Assembly: GCA_030323885.1 (NCBI GenBank)
Contig: CM059187.1
Location: 129,165,168-129,229,167, forward strand
Direction: 5' to 3'
DNA length: 64,000 nt
From: Branchipolynoe longqiensis
Taxonomy: Eukaryota > Annelida > Polychaeta > Phyllodocida > Polynoidae
A program made the translations under genes and the position numbers. The notes below the pieces were generated by a model that searched no databases, was not told the origin of the DNA, and saw only the letters and a list, made by a program, of their open reading frames with translations. Positions 21,601 through 33,558 of this stretch are shown here, one piece after another. The number at the start of each line of letters is the position of its first letter. The first letter of the stretch is position 1.

Positions 21601-22020
21601 GTTCAGGCCAGTAGCAATACAGCCCCCCCCCCTCCCCCGCCCCCCGTCGCCCCCACCCCTGCGTTATCGCGGAGACAGGAACAGACAGGCCCTGTTGGCT
21701 GCACACACCGGGGGCACATCAGTCATAGTTTGACACGTCTGAAGGCTGGTGTGATTAAGGCGACTTGACCAAGGATGTTTGTGATTATAACCCCTGTCAG
21801 ACGGGCCAGAGATGGGTCAGACAACCAGAGGTCTATAGCAAGCGTAGCCTGCAGGCGTCTGCACTGCACAGGGACCATCAACGGCAGACTAGAGCGTTAA
21901 CTAGCCACATTCCTGGGTATATGTACAATAACGATCTCAAAGTCTCTAGTATAGTAGTAATATATAGGGTGAGGTATTATTAGCGAGATTAAACAGTAAG
22001 GATTACCTCTTCAACAGTTA
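21601..22020. other. C-run and unique stretch
   Basis: CCCCCCCC near 21624-21648, then unremarkable sequence with no supported gene. Confidence 0.4.
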
Positions 22021-22023
22021 TAT

Positions 22024-22380
22024 ATGCTATGCTATGCTATGCTATGCTATGCTATGCTATGCGATGCTATGCTATGCTATGCTATGCTATGCTATGCTAT
22101 GTTATGATATGATATGATATGCTATGCTGTGCTGTGTTGTGTTGTGTTGTGTTATGTTGTGTTATGTTATGTTGTGCTGTGCTGTGCTGTGCTGTGCTGT
22201 GATGAGATGTGATGTGCTGTGCTGGGCTGGGCTGTGCTGGGCTGGGCTGGGCTGGGCTGGGCCGTGCTGGGCTGTGCTGGGCTGTGCTGTGCCCGGCTAG
22301 GCTAGGCTAGGTTGTGCTGTGCTGTGCTGTGCTGTGCTGTGCTGTGCTGTGCTGTGCTGTGCTACACCTCACCACGCTGG
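22024..22380. repeat. Graded pentanucleotide array (GCTAT to GCTGT to GCTGG)
   Basis: About 70 five-base units change in blocks: GCTAT (to ~22100), GATAT, GTTGT, GTTAT, GCTGT, GCTGG (~22220-22290), GCTAG, then GCTGT again. Register is largely kept. Confidence 0.95.
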
Positions 22381-22391
22381 GATGGGCTGGG

Positions 22392-22480
22392 ATCATGACC
22401 CAATATCCTACTGTCACATTATCCAACCCCTGATCCAACCAGTCCTTACCCTGTTCTATTAATAATTCCCAATCTCAGCC
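22392..22480 (-). mobile_element. SINE fragment
   Basis: ATCATGACCCAATATCCTAC, TGTCACATTATCC and CCAGTCCTTACCCTGTTCTA match the minus-strand SINE body, decayed. Confidence 0.6.
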
Positions 22481-22635
22481 GAGGTAGATCAAAAGTGCAA
22501 GCATTATCAAGTGTATCGCAGAGCGCCTATGCTGAAAGGGGCCGCTTCAACCGCCTTCCTCTCATCTCCTGCGAATGGTGTATGCGTCGATATTATTAAT
22601 ACATGCATTTGCCTTCCACCATAATACTGTTAATG

Positions 22636-22835
22636 TGATATCACAAGTTAGTACCGGGCGCAATATAGTGTCAGACATTGGTACCCGCCCTGAAGTAATA
22701 TCATAACTTGGTAACCAACTCTGATGTAAATGCCCCAAGTTGGTACCTGTCCTGATATAATGTCATAAGTTGGTAAATGTCCTGATTTATTTTCTCCATA
22801 AGTTGGTAACTGTCTGTGATGTAATGTCACAAATT
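22636..22835. repeat. ~40-bp array derived from SINE core
   Basis: Units such as GTCATAAGTTGGTAAATGTC plus CTGATTTA resemble the SINE segment CACAAGTCGGTACCCGTCCTG. Five to six diverged copies precede the SINE, and more follow it (GTAACGTCACAAGTTGGCAC at 23163; CATAAGTTGATAACCGTCCT at 23528). Confidence 0.7.
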
Positions 22836-23162
22836 GGTTTGTTGGTTGTTTGAGTTTTATGTCCTGTCAAAATATCAGGTCTCATCAGGACAGGTACCGA
22901 CTTGTGACAGTGTACATTCATGGCGACTTCATACTGATGCCCCACTGGGAAACCAGGCCACCAGCACCCTGATATCCCACTCAGTCATATTATCCTGACA
23001 CCGAGCCAACCTGTCCTTGTTCTATCCTAATAATGCCAAGTGCCTGGCTAGGAACCAAGCAGTGTCACATTTGTAAGTCATTGGTTTGACTCGACCGAGA
23101 ATTGAACTCCCGACCTTCTGCATGGGTGGCCTGCGCTCTACCGATTAGGCCGCCGCGTCCGG
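22836..23162 (-). mobile_element. SINE, B-type head, full length
   Basis: The tail complement GGTTTGTTGGTTGTTTGAG is followed by the full body, CTCGACCGAGAATTGAACTC and the head GCGCTCTACCGATTAGGCCG ending CGTCCGG. The flanks AATGTCACAAATTGG and AACGTCACAAGTTGG may be a 15-base TSD with two changes, or simply neighbouring units of the array it sits in. Confidence 0.85.
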
Positions 23163-23185
23163 TAACGTCACAAGTTGGCACCCAA

Positions 23186-23469
23186 CATAAAGCTGCAAAA
23201 ATCTAAAATACAGATGCACTTATTAAGCAGTTGGTGCCACATCAAAGGGAATACTGAGGCAATTTAATAGGATATGTTACTGCTAAAGCCTATGGTGTCA
23301 GTTTTGGTGTGCTTGCCGAAACTAATTTGACATGTTTGCACTTAAAATATTTGCCATTTAAAATAAAGGTTACTTCAAACTAAAGTAATGTAGATTATAT
23401 CAATCAATTTAATACAATTTTCTCAGAAAAATTACAGAACTCCAAAACCATCGGACTATGCAACTTTAC
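23186..23469 (+). mobile_element. GCATAGTCCGATG palindromic element, copy 2
   Basis: CACTTATTAAGCAGTTGG, GTTACTGCTAAAGCCTATGG, CCATTTAAAATAAAGGTTAC and CCATCGGACTATGCAACTTT at the right end. The left TIR is mostly lost. Confidence 0.7.
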
Positions 23470-23475
23470 TATAAT

Positions 23476-23529
23476 GTCCATGATATGACCTTAGATGTTG
23501 CTAGGACGTAAAACAACAACAAACAAACA
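23476..23529 (+). mobile_element. Isolated SINE 3' tail
   Basis: CCATGATATGACCTTAGATG, then TTGCTAGGACGTAAAACAAC and AACAAACAAAC. It directly follows the palindromic element. Confidence 0.85.
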
Positions 23530-23639
23530 TAAGTTGATAACCGTCCTGAAAGAATCTCAGAAGTTGGGAGGACATGAAATCCCAGTCAACCCAAAGTACA
23601 TTCTTACACACTCGAGGACAAGGCACACTTCAGTGTTGG

Positions 23640-24169
23640 CGGTGGGTGGGGGGGGGGGGGGGGGGGGGGGGGTTACCTATACTAACTCTACCGCAGTGAC
23701 AAGGCAGGCGCTTAGCAGTCTGTCACAACCGTGTCGTGACAGCTGATGTCTTGGGTGTGGGTGTGACACGAAGGTGTCAACACATTTCTAACCCTGCAGC
23801 TGTCAGGTAGATGCACAGTCCATACCAAGGCCTGATCCAAGGTGTATAAATAGGTGCTGTTGTATTTTGTGTGTATATCTAAAAACAATTGTTGTGGAGG
23901 GGGGGGGGGGATCTACGGAGGAAGAGCAGTACCGGTGGTCCGTGTGATATAAGAAGTCCTATGGCACGTTGGGTAATATACTCAGGGTGGTAAAGGCGTT
24001 TGAGAACAATTCATGATATAGGGACCTGCGATTGAATCCTGCGTTCTGCCTGGTTGTTGTGTGTGTGTGGGGGTGGGGGGGTGGCGTGACTGGCTGGTTA
24101 CCAGTGGGGGGGGGGGAGGTGTACTGATGGTGGGGATCTCCCCGCCCACATCCCGATCTGCCTGCCGAG

Positions 24170-24200
<31 letters not shown>

Positions 24201-24416
24201 ACACGACCCCCCAGCGAGATGGTTACCTACCTGCACGATCATGCTTTGATCCCAATTGCTAGTTGGATCCTCCCCGCCCCTGATCCTCTCACCCAGGCAA
24301 CAATTTAGAGCCCCACAAGCAAACAACAATCTGTGTGTGTGTGTGTGGTGGAGGTGGGGGTGCACGGGGGGACTCCTCTTCCCCTCTTCCCATCCCTGCT
24401 TCTCCCCAAAGTGCAG
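23640..24416. other. G-run, unique and C-run/CA stretches
   Basis: A G-run at 23647-23672, a G-run at 23898-23910, (TG)n into G-rich sequence at 24056-24082, a C-run into (CA)n at 24171-24203 and GTGTGTGTG at 24332-24346. No gene is supported. Confidence 0.5.
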
Positions 24417-24752
24417 GTTGGTTAGTTTGTTTTTGGAGTTTTACGTCCTGGCAACATCTATGGCCATATCAGGACAGGTACTGACTTGTGCCAGTGCACA
24501 CTCATATTGACTTTATAGTGCTACCCCCAACTGGGAAATTAGGCCGCCAGCACCATGACCCCATATCCCACTCAGTCACATTATCCTGACAGTGAGCTCA
24601 CCAATCTGTGCCCTATCGTATTAATGCTGAGAGCCAGGCTAGGAAGCGACAAGAATCAATTTCATAAGTCATCGGTTTGACTCCACAGGGAACTGAACAC
24701 CAGATCTCCCGCACGCGAGGCCCACGCTCTATCGATTCGGCCACCGCGCCTG
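24417..24752 (-). mobile_element. SINE, B-type head, full length
   Basis: GGAGTTTTACGTCCTGGCAA, CTGACTTGTGCCAGTGCACA, CCATATCCCACTCAGTCACA and the head ACGCTCTATCGATTCGGCCA ending CGCGCCTGG. It is followed within 50 bases by GCCGGGG repeats and the poly-C block. Confidence 0.85.
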
Positions 24753-24799
24753 GGCCCAAGTACAGGAATAGAGCACTAAGCGCCCAGGAGCCCTACCAG

Positions 24800-25091
<292 letters not shown>

Positions 25092-25199
25092 AGTGCCGGG
25101 GTAGTCTGCGGTCTGCCCACTTCCTGTTGTCGTCCCTGTGTAGCGGAGGGCACGTGGGTCGGGTCGTGACAGGCCGCGAGTAGGTGGTGTTTGCCCATG

Positions 25200-27465
25200 C
25201 ACTCACTCCACACCCGACTCACCCTCCACTCACCGCTCACTCACTCACACACACATACACTCCCACTCACACACACCGAGACAATTACACACACACACTT
25301 ACCCCGACCAACTTCACACACACCCCACACACACCTGTGCAGACTACTCCAACACCCCAGTGGGGCAGTACTATAAAGTCGCCATGAGTGCGCACTGTCA
25401 CAAGTCTGTACCCGTCCTGATCTGACCTTAGATGTTGCTAGGACATAAAACAACAAAAATACCTTCCCACCCAACCCCCATGTCCTATCATCTCACCCTC
25501 ACCCACACCCACATGCACACCCACACCAACATCAACACACACATCCACATCAACACTCAAACACCCGCCCACACCCCCACCCACACCCCTACACCCACAC
25601 CCCTACACCCACACCCACACCCACACCCCTACAAACATGTCCACACCCATACACCCACATCCATACACCCACATCCATACAACCCACACATAACACCACA
25701 CCATACAACCCACCAATCATACACCCCACACTCATACACCCACACCCACATCCACACCCATACCACCCACACCACAACCATACACAACACCACACCCCTA
25801 CACCCACCCCTACACCCACACCCTACACCCACCCCACCCCACACCACCCCCACCCCAACACTCCCTACGCCCACACCCTACACCCACACCCTCAAAACAC
25901 CCGACACCCAACCTACACCCACACCCCTAACCACACCCCTACACTTACAACCACACCCCCTACACCCACACCCCTACACCCACCCACCACACCCCTACAC
26001 CCACACATACACCCTACACCCACCAACCCCTAACCCCTACACCCACACCAAAACACCTACCCCTACACCCACCCACACCCCGCACCCGACACCTACACCC
26101 ACACCCCTACACCCCCACCACACCTACATCACCCCTACACCCACCACCCACCACACACCCACACCCCTACACCCACCACCCTACACCACACCCTACACCC
26201 AAACCCTAACCCACCCCCACACACACCCTACACCCCACAACACACCCACCCCCCCACCAACACCACCCCACCCCCCCCTACACCCCACCACCCCTACACC
26301 AACCCACCACAGCATCCACATCACACCCTACACCCACACCCCTACACCCACACCCCTACACTCACCCCTACACCCACACCCCTACACCCACCACATACAC
26401 CCACATCCTACACCACCAACCCACACCCACACCCCTACACCCACACCCACAACCTACACCCCACACTCCCACACCCATACACCCACACCCATAACCCACA
26501 CACCAAACGCCCTACACCACACACCACCCCACACCCATACACCCACACCACGCACCCACACCCCTACACCCACCACCCTACACCCACACCCCTACACCCA
26601 CACCCGTACACCCACACCCCTAACCCAAACCCCTACTCCCCCTACCCACACACCACAACCCTACACCCAACACCACTACACACCACACCACTACACCCCT
26701 ACACCCTACACCCTACACCCTACACCCCTACACCCCTACACCCCCACCCCTACCCAAACACAAAAACCCACCCCCCCACCCCTTCCCACACCCACACCCC
26801 TACACCCACACCACATCCCACACCCACACCCTACACCCAACCACATCACTACACCACACCCACACCAACCCTACAGCCACACCACTACGCCCAATCCACC
26901 ACATACACTACACCCCAACACCCTACACCCCACACCTCTACACCCCCCCCACACACACACATACACCCACACACATAGACTCACACCTACATGGTGGGTG
27001 TAGACCCACCCACCTACATCCACACATCTTCACCCACACACCTGCAACCTCAGACATACACCCACACACCTACACATACACCCACACGCATATACATGCA
27101 CCCACACTCCTACACCCACACACCTGCACCTGCACATCCACACACATACACAGCTACATCCACACACACCTGCACCCCCCACACACACACCACACGCACA
27201 CACACATCCACTCACCCACACACCTATACACCCACACCCACATACCTACACACCTACACACCCACACACGACCCACACACCAACCCACACCCACACACCA
27301 CACACCACACACACACCAACCACACACCACACACCCACCACCCACCCACCGCACACACACCGCACACCACATACACACACCAACACATACCCACACCCCA
27401 CCCACCCACCACACACACACACCACACACACCACACACACACCGCACACCCACGCACCTGGATCC
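25200..27465. repeat. 2.3-kb CACACCC / CCCTACACCC array
   Basis: ACTCACAC words to 25340, a SINE tail piece at 25354-25459, then ~1.5 kb of CACACCCCTACACCCACACC words with no strict period, and CACACACC / CACCCACC words from 27000 to 27465. The three open frames up to 523 codons are stop-free translations, mirrored by Val/Cys/Gly frames on the other strand. Confidence 0.9.
25354..25459 (+). mobile_element. SINE 3' third
   Basis: CCCCAGTGGGGCAGTACTAT, AAAGTCGCCATGAGTGCGCA, ACCTTAGATGTTGCTAGGAC and ATAAAACAACAAAAAT, set within the CA-rich array. Confidence 0.85.
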
Positions 27466-27469
27466 CACA

Positions 27470-27800
27470 CGTATTATTATAGACTTAGGCTATAGCCGCT
27501 GTCGCTGCAACGCCCTATTATAGAAAGGGGATCCAATGCGACCTGCGGGTGTCCGCGCCTAAATGGCTGGCTCTTCGCCGGTGTCCGCTAGGGCGCGCCA
27601 CATTTAGGACCGCCGCTCGGCGCTGGTGTAAGTGGTCCCCGCAGGTCTCTGGTCACGAGGTTGGCAGTCACAGGCGTCACATGGCGTCAGGCTGGTTCAG
27701 ATAACAGCTAGTGACTAGAGGCCGGCTTATTCAATGAGCTGTTATTCCCTTACACAGCACAAGAATACATCAGACGGAGCCAATTGTGGGAGCTTCTGTG
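27470..27800. other. CpG-rich unique stretch
   Basis: About 27530-27680 is the least repetitive GC-rich stretch near here, with CGCGCC and GCCGCTCGGCGC words. No frame or exon signal is convincing. It could be a CpG-rich control region or a decayed element. Confidence 0.3.
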
Positions 27801-27803
27801 GTT

Positions 27804-27805
<2 letters not shown>

Positions 27806-27842
<37 letters not shown>

Positions 27843-27903
27843 TATATAATATATGTAATGTAATTTATCTGGGTATAAATTACAGAAGTTGATGGCATTC
27901 TTG

Positions 27904-27942
<39 letters not shown>

Positions 27943-28114
27943 GACTTATGTATATATATGCATATATATAGTGATGTATAATATAATAATATTAATATGC
28001 GAATATAAAGGCGCCTAAGGGAATTACTTGATTATATATATTGTACCGATTATTCTATGTTCTGCCTTCCATATCTCACACTCCTGACTGGTGGCGTCCC
28101 TAACAGACACGACA

Positions 28115-28151
<37 letters not shown>

Positions 28152-28310
28152 TATGTGTGTATGTAGTGAGAGTCCTATAGTAAAATCTTCCAATATAAAT
28201 GATGTGCCCCCTTGCAATATACGTATACATATACATATGCATATACATATACATTATACATATACATATACATATACATATGCATATACATATACATATA
28301 CATATACATA
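27806..28310. repeat. (TA)n and ATACAT arrays
   Basis: (TA)n at 27806-27836, 27906-27939 and 28112-28148, then CATATACATATACATATGC words at 28215-28310. CAAGAATACATCAG and similar flanks are unremarkable. Confidence 0.9.
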
Positions 28311-28409
28311 GAACAGTGTATGACCTTAATTTCTGCACACACACACCAATTTCATGTTAGCTGATACTTATCCTAATGTAGGTATGATGATGGATGACTT
28401 GTGTGTATG

Positions 28410-28670
28410 CACCGGACGATGTGACCGAATCGGCAGAGCGCCGGCCTCCCGTGCGGAAGGTTGGGAGTCCGAATCCCAGCCGAGTCAAACCAATGACTTA
28501 TCAGATTGATAGTTGTCACTACCTAGCCTGAGGCTTGGCATCAATACGATAGGTTAGCACATTTCTTGACAATGTGACTGTGTGGGATATCGGGTCATGG
28601 TGCCAGCAGCCTGTTCTCTCACTGTATCAGTGGGGCGGCACTATAAAGTTGTCATATGTGTGCACTTGTC
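28410..28670 (+). mobile_element. SINE, B-type head, 3'-truncated
   Basis: ACCGGACGATGTGACCGAAT, CGGCAGAGCGCCGGCCTCCC and GAGTCAAACCAATGACTTAT to CACTATAAAGTTGTCAT; the tail is missing. A G-run (28687-28704) follows. Confidence 0.85.
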
Positions 28671-28704
28671 TATGGAGCCGAAAGTGGGGGGGGGGGGGGG
28701 GGGG

Positions 28705-29160
28705 CATCGGAGAGAGGAGAGGACTGCTTGGCGGTGAATGACTGGCATAGTAAGGGTGTTTGTACCTAGGTCTTCATGTCGGAGAATAGACTTGGCAACA
28801 GTAGGCGATGACGTCGTCTTGTTAAGGTGTTCGTTTGGAGAAGGGAGGAGATCGGGGGTGTCTGGAGGAAGAAGTGAGGTGCATTGCAGTCCACCAACAT
28901 ATTCATAACACTTAAATCAATAGACGTATGTGTGATGTATAAGCATTATGCTAGTATAAAGGCGTGGAAGGGAATTAGTATTATTTGTATTATTCTTCTT
29001 CTAGTTCATTATCTACCAACCATTGTCCTCGATGTATTCACCTGCTATATCTACATGCTGCTACTGGTGGCCCCACCGTCGGCCTCCTCCTGTGCTACGG
29101 GCTCTCCCATTGTCATTCAAGCCTCTGAGAGATGGATAGAAATATACAGAGATAGAGATA
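28705..29160. other. Unique intergenic stretch
   Basis: No gene or array is recognised. The 131-codon frame at 28884 crosses into repeat sequence and is not convincing. Confidence 0.4.
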
Positions 29161-29179
29161 GAGACACCACACACAGCTA

Positions 29180-29345
29180 TGCATCCACACCTGCATACAT
29201 CCACACATCGTCACCTGCATACATCCACACATCCACACATCCCTGTCCTGATATGACCTTAGATGTTGCTAGGACGTAAAACAACAACAAACAAACAAAC
29301 AATCCACACATCCATATATCCACACATCCATATATCCACACATAT
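29180..29345. repeat. ACATCCACACATCC array interrupted by a SINE tail
   Basis: CATACATCCACACATC words on both sides of a 60-base SINE tail (29242-29301), resuming as CAATCCACACATCCATATAT. Confidence 0.9.
29242..29301 (+). mobile_element. Isolated SINE 3' tail inside an array
   Basis: CCTGTCCTGATATGACCTTA, GATGTTGCTAGGACGTAAAA and CAACAACAAACAAACAAAC. Array sequence abuts both edges. Confidence 0.85.
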
Positions 29346-30270
29346 AATTGTTCAGTCAATGTGCTATGCTCCTAAATTGTTGACCGATTTGCGATCTACA
29401 ATTGAAACATTGTTTGTTGATTTGTAGAAAATTGTATATATATATTATATATATATATATATATGTATATATATTCCTCCGGTGTGACTGACACTGGTCA
29501 ACATCCGGTGGAGGCGAGGTGGACTGCAGGTGGCACCACCAGTACAGTGTTGGGTCTTATGGAGTAGCTAGCAATATAATAATATCGTAATAATCCCTTC
29601 CATATATTTATACTCGCATACTACGCTATGCATCATATATATATATGATATATATACATGTGTACTGGAGGAGACGCACATGGTCACCTTACCTCCTCCT
29701 TCACCGTGTGTGGGTCGTGACCCACACTGACAGTGGTTATGGATATGAGTAGGGAGTTGTGTAAAGGAGGTGGGGGTGTTAGTGGGGGGGGGGGGCGGGG
29801 AGCTGTGGGGCAACACTCACTCGGGTTATGCTATGTTGTCTATGTGTATTCACATGATTTACACATATGGGTCAAATGCCACCACCCATAATGGGCGTAG
29901 TGGGATTATGGTTACCTGTATCGCTACTCAGTCTTGTATTTAAGTTCCCACAATGCACCGGGGCGCAGCCCTAGTTAACCCTCTTCGACCCGGTGGTTTA
30001 TCAAATTACTGCCAACATACCCATGTGGGGAATTGCAGATCATTTGTATATTTATTGAGTCGCCGAAGATGCAAAGTGCGTGACATCATCTAAGATGCAT
30101 TACATCGTTAAAGCAGTCTGTTTATTATGCTGTCAATGGAAATGACAGTGGTTATTTTAATATTAGTAATGCATGTAATGTAGATGCCCAGATTGTGGTG
30201 ACTTACAGGACTACTGTTCTGAGAGATGGATAGAGAGATACAGATATAGACTTATAGAGACAACACACAC
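29346..30270. other. Intergenic stretch with short TA arrays
   Basis: TATATATA at 29436-29474 and 29635-29656, a G-run at 29785-29800, otherwise unrecognised. Confidence 0.4.
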
Positions 30271-31110
30271 TGCTACGCATCCACACATGCATGCATCCAC
30301 ACATCCTCACCTGCATACATCCACACATCCACACATCCATATATCCACACATCCATATATCTATACATCGATGTATCCACACATCCACACATCCATATAT
30401 CCACACATCGAAGTATCCACACATCCACACATCCACGCATCCACACATCCACACATCCACCCATCCATATATCCACACATCGATGTATCCACACATCCAT
30501 ATATCCAGACATCGATGTATCCACACATCCACACATCCATATATCCACACATATTCACCTGCATACATCCACACATCCATATATCCACACATCGATGTAT
30601 CCCCACATACACACATCCCCACATCCATACATCCCCACATCCATCTATCCACACATACACAAATACACATATTCAGACATATATAAATGCATACATATAT
30701 GTAGACATGCAAACATAACCGTGCATCCTTTCATCCACACACCCACACATCCGTACATATATACATACACATATACATACCAACACACATACACTGAGAG
30801 ACATATGTAGACACACATACACATATCCATGTGCAACCGCACCCTTAAATGCACACGTGCACATACAAACATAGACGTGCATGCATAATTGACATGTATA
30901 CAAACACATACCAGACACATACATACACACCCATACATACATGCACCCATACATACACATATACAAACACACACATACATACATACACACACACGCTCAT
31001 ACACACATATACACATACAAACTCATACATACACATATACACACATAGATACACACATACAGACTCATACATACGCACGCAACTGCAAACATACATACAC
31101 ATACATTTAC
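30270..31110. repeat. CATCCACACATCC array passing into ACATACAC repeats
   Basis: ACACATCCATATATCCACAC and CATCGATGTATCCACAC units to ~30650, close kin of the 29.2-kb array (both contain CTGCATACATCCACACATCC), then ACATATACACACATACA words to 31110. Long His/Ile and Cys/Val frames are repeat translations. Confidence 0.9.
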
Positions 31111-32260
31111 AGATTCATACAGAACTGGGACCAACTCAAACCAGTGGCTCCCCCAAGTGTGCTTAAAAAGAAACATCAACTTGAGTAATATACACTGGGC
31201 ACGGTGTCGTCCTGGTGTTATATGTGTGATCCGCAGCGGAGTGTTGACAGGGTACGTTCAGTTTTTGAAGCACGGACTGTTCTATATCTAAGAACAAAAT
31301 TAATTCTGGTGTACAGATCATAGCCGTTTTTCCTAACATGAGGCATATTTGTCAGTGAGTGGATGCCATCGAGCAGCATCTGTGACAGTTCCAGTTCCAG
31401 TGTTGGTTACAGTGCACTTACAGTGAAGTTACAGTGGACTTTCATTACAGAGACACATTGCCAACACAATCTGCCGTTATGTTTGTTTGTTTGTTGTTGT
31501 TTTACCTCCTAGCAACAGTTGGTCACATGTCTACCAAACACACACCACGAGTAATCCTGAATGGTGGACATCTTTTTAGACTACAGTCTAATTCTACGTG
31601 TTCAGGACAAATGCGCCAACCCCCAATAGTCATGATCATCTTGACAATGCACTGGGGGACTATGCCAGAATGTATATATGTGTATATATACCTATATATA
31701 TATATATATATATATACTTATTTTATCCATAATTTCGATAGATAACAGTATTAACACAAATTAAGTTGTTAACAATACTAGAAAGTGTAGCAACAATGTG
31801 ACCATTATTGGTTGTCTTCCCACTGCCCCCTATGTTATAAACAAATAATAAGGCCGATTGTATGTGGATGTGTGAGACCCTGGAACTACGCTGACGACAA
31901 ACTTGGTTATTAAAATAGATCACACGTCAGCATTAACTGTGTATAAATGGGCCTGCACAATTTTGGCATGCTAAGGAATTCACTGCTATTACATAGATGG
32001 CCCTGGTGTTGCAAGCATACTGGATTATTCCAGAACACTACTGCCAGAAAGACCAGGATATTACGACGCGAAGCGAGGAAGTTGAGTCACCCTGTATCCC
32101 TCCTATGTAATAATTAATATTGCCAGCAGAGGTGGATGTTATTGTCGGTTTGCTGTGCTGTTGTCTGTTGCTCATTGTCTTATACTTGGCCGACTCCTGT
32201 TCTTTTCTCACCCCCCACCCCCGCCCCTCCACACACCCACACACACCACCACCACCTACA
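31111..32260. other. Intergenic stretch with a SINE tail and TA run
   Basis: Contains a small CAGTTCCAGTTCCAG / TTACAGTG repeat near 31385-31435, the SINE tail at 31481-31525 and (TA)n at 31690-31716. No gene. Confidence 0.45.
31481..31525 (-). mobile_element. Isolated SINE 3' tail
   Basis: GTTTGTTTGTTTGTTGTTGT followed by TTTACCTCCTAGCAACAG. Confidence 0.8.
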
Positions 32261-32550
32261 AACCGGGCATGGTGGCCGAATCGGTAGAGCGCGGGAGATC
32301 GGGAGTTCGGTTCCCAGTCGAGTCAAACCAATGACTAATACAATTGATATGGGTCGCTTCCTAACCTGGTGCTCTGCATTAATAGGAAAGAGCAAGGACT
32401 GGTAAGCTCAGGATCAGGATAATGTGACTGAGTGGGCAGCCTGATTTCCCAGTATAAAGTCACCATGAGTGTGCACGTCACAAGTCGGTACCCGTCCTGA
32501 TATGACTTTAGATGTTGCAAGGATGTAAAACTTCAACAATCAACGAACCA
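32261..32550 (+). mobile_element. SINE, B-type head, internally deleted
   Basis: AACCGGGCATGGTGGCCGAA, TCGGTAGAGCGCGGGAGATC and GGGAGTTCGGTTCCCAGTCG; the CCTCCCGTGCGGAAG stretch of the head is deleted. The body lacks the GATATCAGGTCATGG segment. The tail is ACTTCAACAATCAACGAACC. Confidence 0.85.
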
Positions 32551-33229
32551 CCTCCACACACACACACACACATCACCACTTCCACACACACCACTACCAT
32601 CATGTGAGGGTCGCTCTCCGGGTTTTAGCCCCTTATGACATTGGGCTCCCGGCAGGGTTTGAAGGGCACGAACCACCACATGATGCGGGGCTCCCCCTAC
32701 CGGGCTCCCGCTGCCGGGATCCCCCTACCGGGCCCGGAGCCCGTCTACTAACAAACCATCACTACCCTCCTACCACGAGGAAGGCTGAAGTTTTAGTCAT
32801 AAGGGAAATTAACAATGAATGTATAATCAGGTATTATTAGTGGGTCTATCTGCATTGGTCTTGCATTTGAACCCACATATATATATAATTTAAATACACA
32901 CGTATATATGTACATATATACATACATGTATATTTCCGTGTAGACACACAGGTGGCTCGTTAGTGAAACGGTGCTATGTGGCGACACCTGATGGCAGCTC
33001 AATGGTGTCTCACAATGGTGTCCTATAATCAGTCTAGGGTGTCCCCATATACTTGGATCTTGGCGAATGTGACTTGGTCGGCGGCGTTTAACTCAACTAA
33101 ATCACCATTAATCCCGCCAACAATGGCCGCCAGGGTCACCCCCACCCGCTGACAGCATTAACCCGCAACCCACGCATGCGCACGCGACTGATCCGTACGC
33201 ATTGCCCTCTGTCGGTCATAACCGCACAC
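32551..33229. other. CA run, GC-rich CTACCGGGC repeats, unique stretch
   Basis: (CA)n near 32557-32573, a CCCCCTACCGGGCTCCCGC repeat near 32690-32740 and TATATATAC words near 32880-32930. Near 33118-33182, CAACAATGGCCGCC (YY1-like) and GCATGCGCA (NRF1-like) occur within 65 bases. No gene is supported. Confidence 0.4.
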
Positions 33230-33558
33230 GGTTCTTGGAGTTTTGCGCCCTGGCAACAAGCTCATATCGGGACGGGTACCGATTTGTGACAGTGTGCAAT
33301 CATTGCGACTTTATACTTTATAGTGCTGCCCCACTGGGAAATCAGGCCATCGGCATCATGACCCGATATCCCACTCAGTCACATTATCCTGACACTCAGC
33401 TAACCAGTCCTTGGCCTATCCTATTAATGCCCCTATCAATCATTGCCCTATCATATTAATGCCGAGTGCCTGGCTAGGAAGCAACAAGTATCAATAATAT
33501 AAGTCATTGGTCATTGGTTTGGCTCGACGGGAAATAAACTCCCGATCTCCTACATCCG
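33230..33558 (-). mobile_element. SINE, minus, head truncated
   Basis: TTGGAGTTTTGCGCCCTGGC, CCGATTTGTGACAGTGTGCA, CCCGATATCCCACTCAGTCA and GGCTCGACGGGAAATAAACT. A TCAATCATTGCCCTATC duplication lies near 33425-33455. Confidence 0.85.

Noticed and set aside
25500..26990. Interstitial telomere repeat
   Set aside because: CCCTACACCC words recall CCCTAA, but no run of (CCCTAA)n or (TTAGGG)n is present and the period is irregular.
25432..27003. 523-codon Pro/Thr/His-rich open frame
   Set aside because: Translation of a CACACCC/CCCTACACCC array that is stop-free in several frames; mirrored low-complexity frames exist on the other strand.
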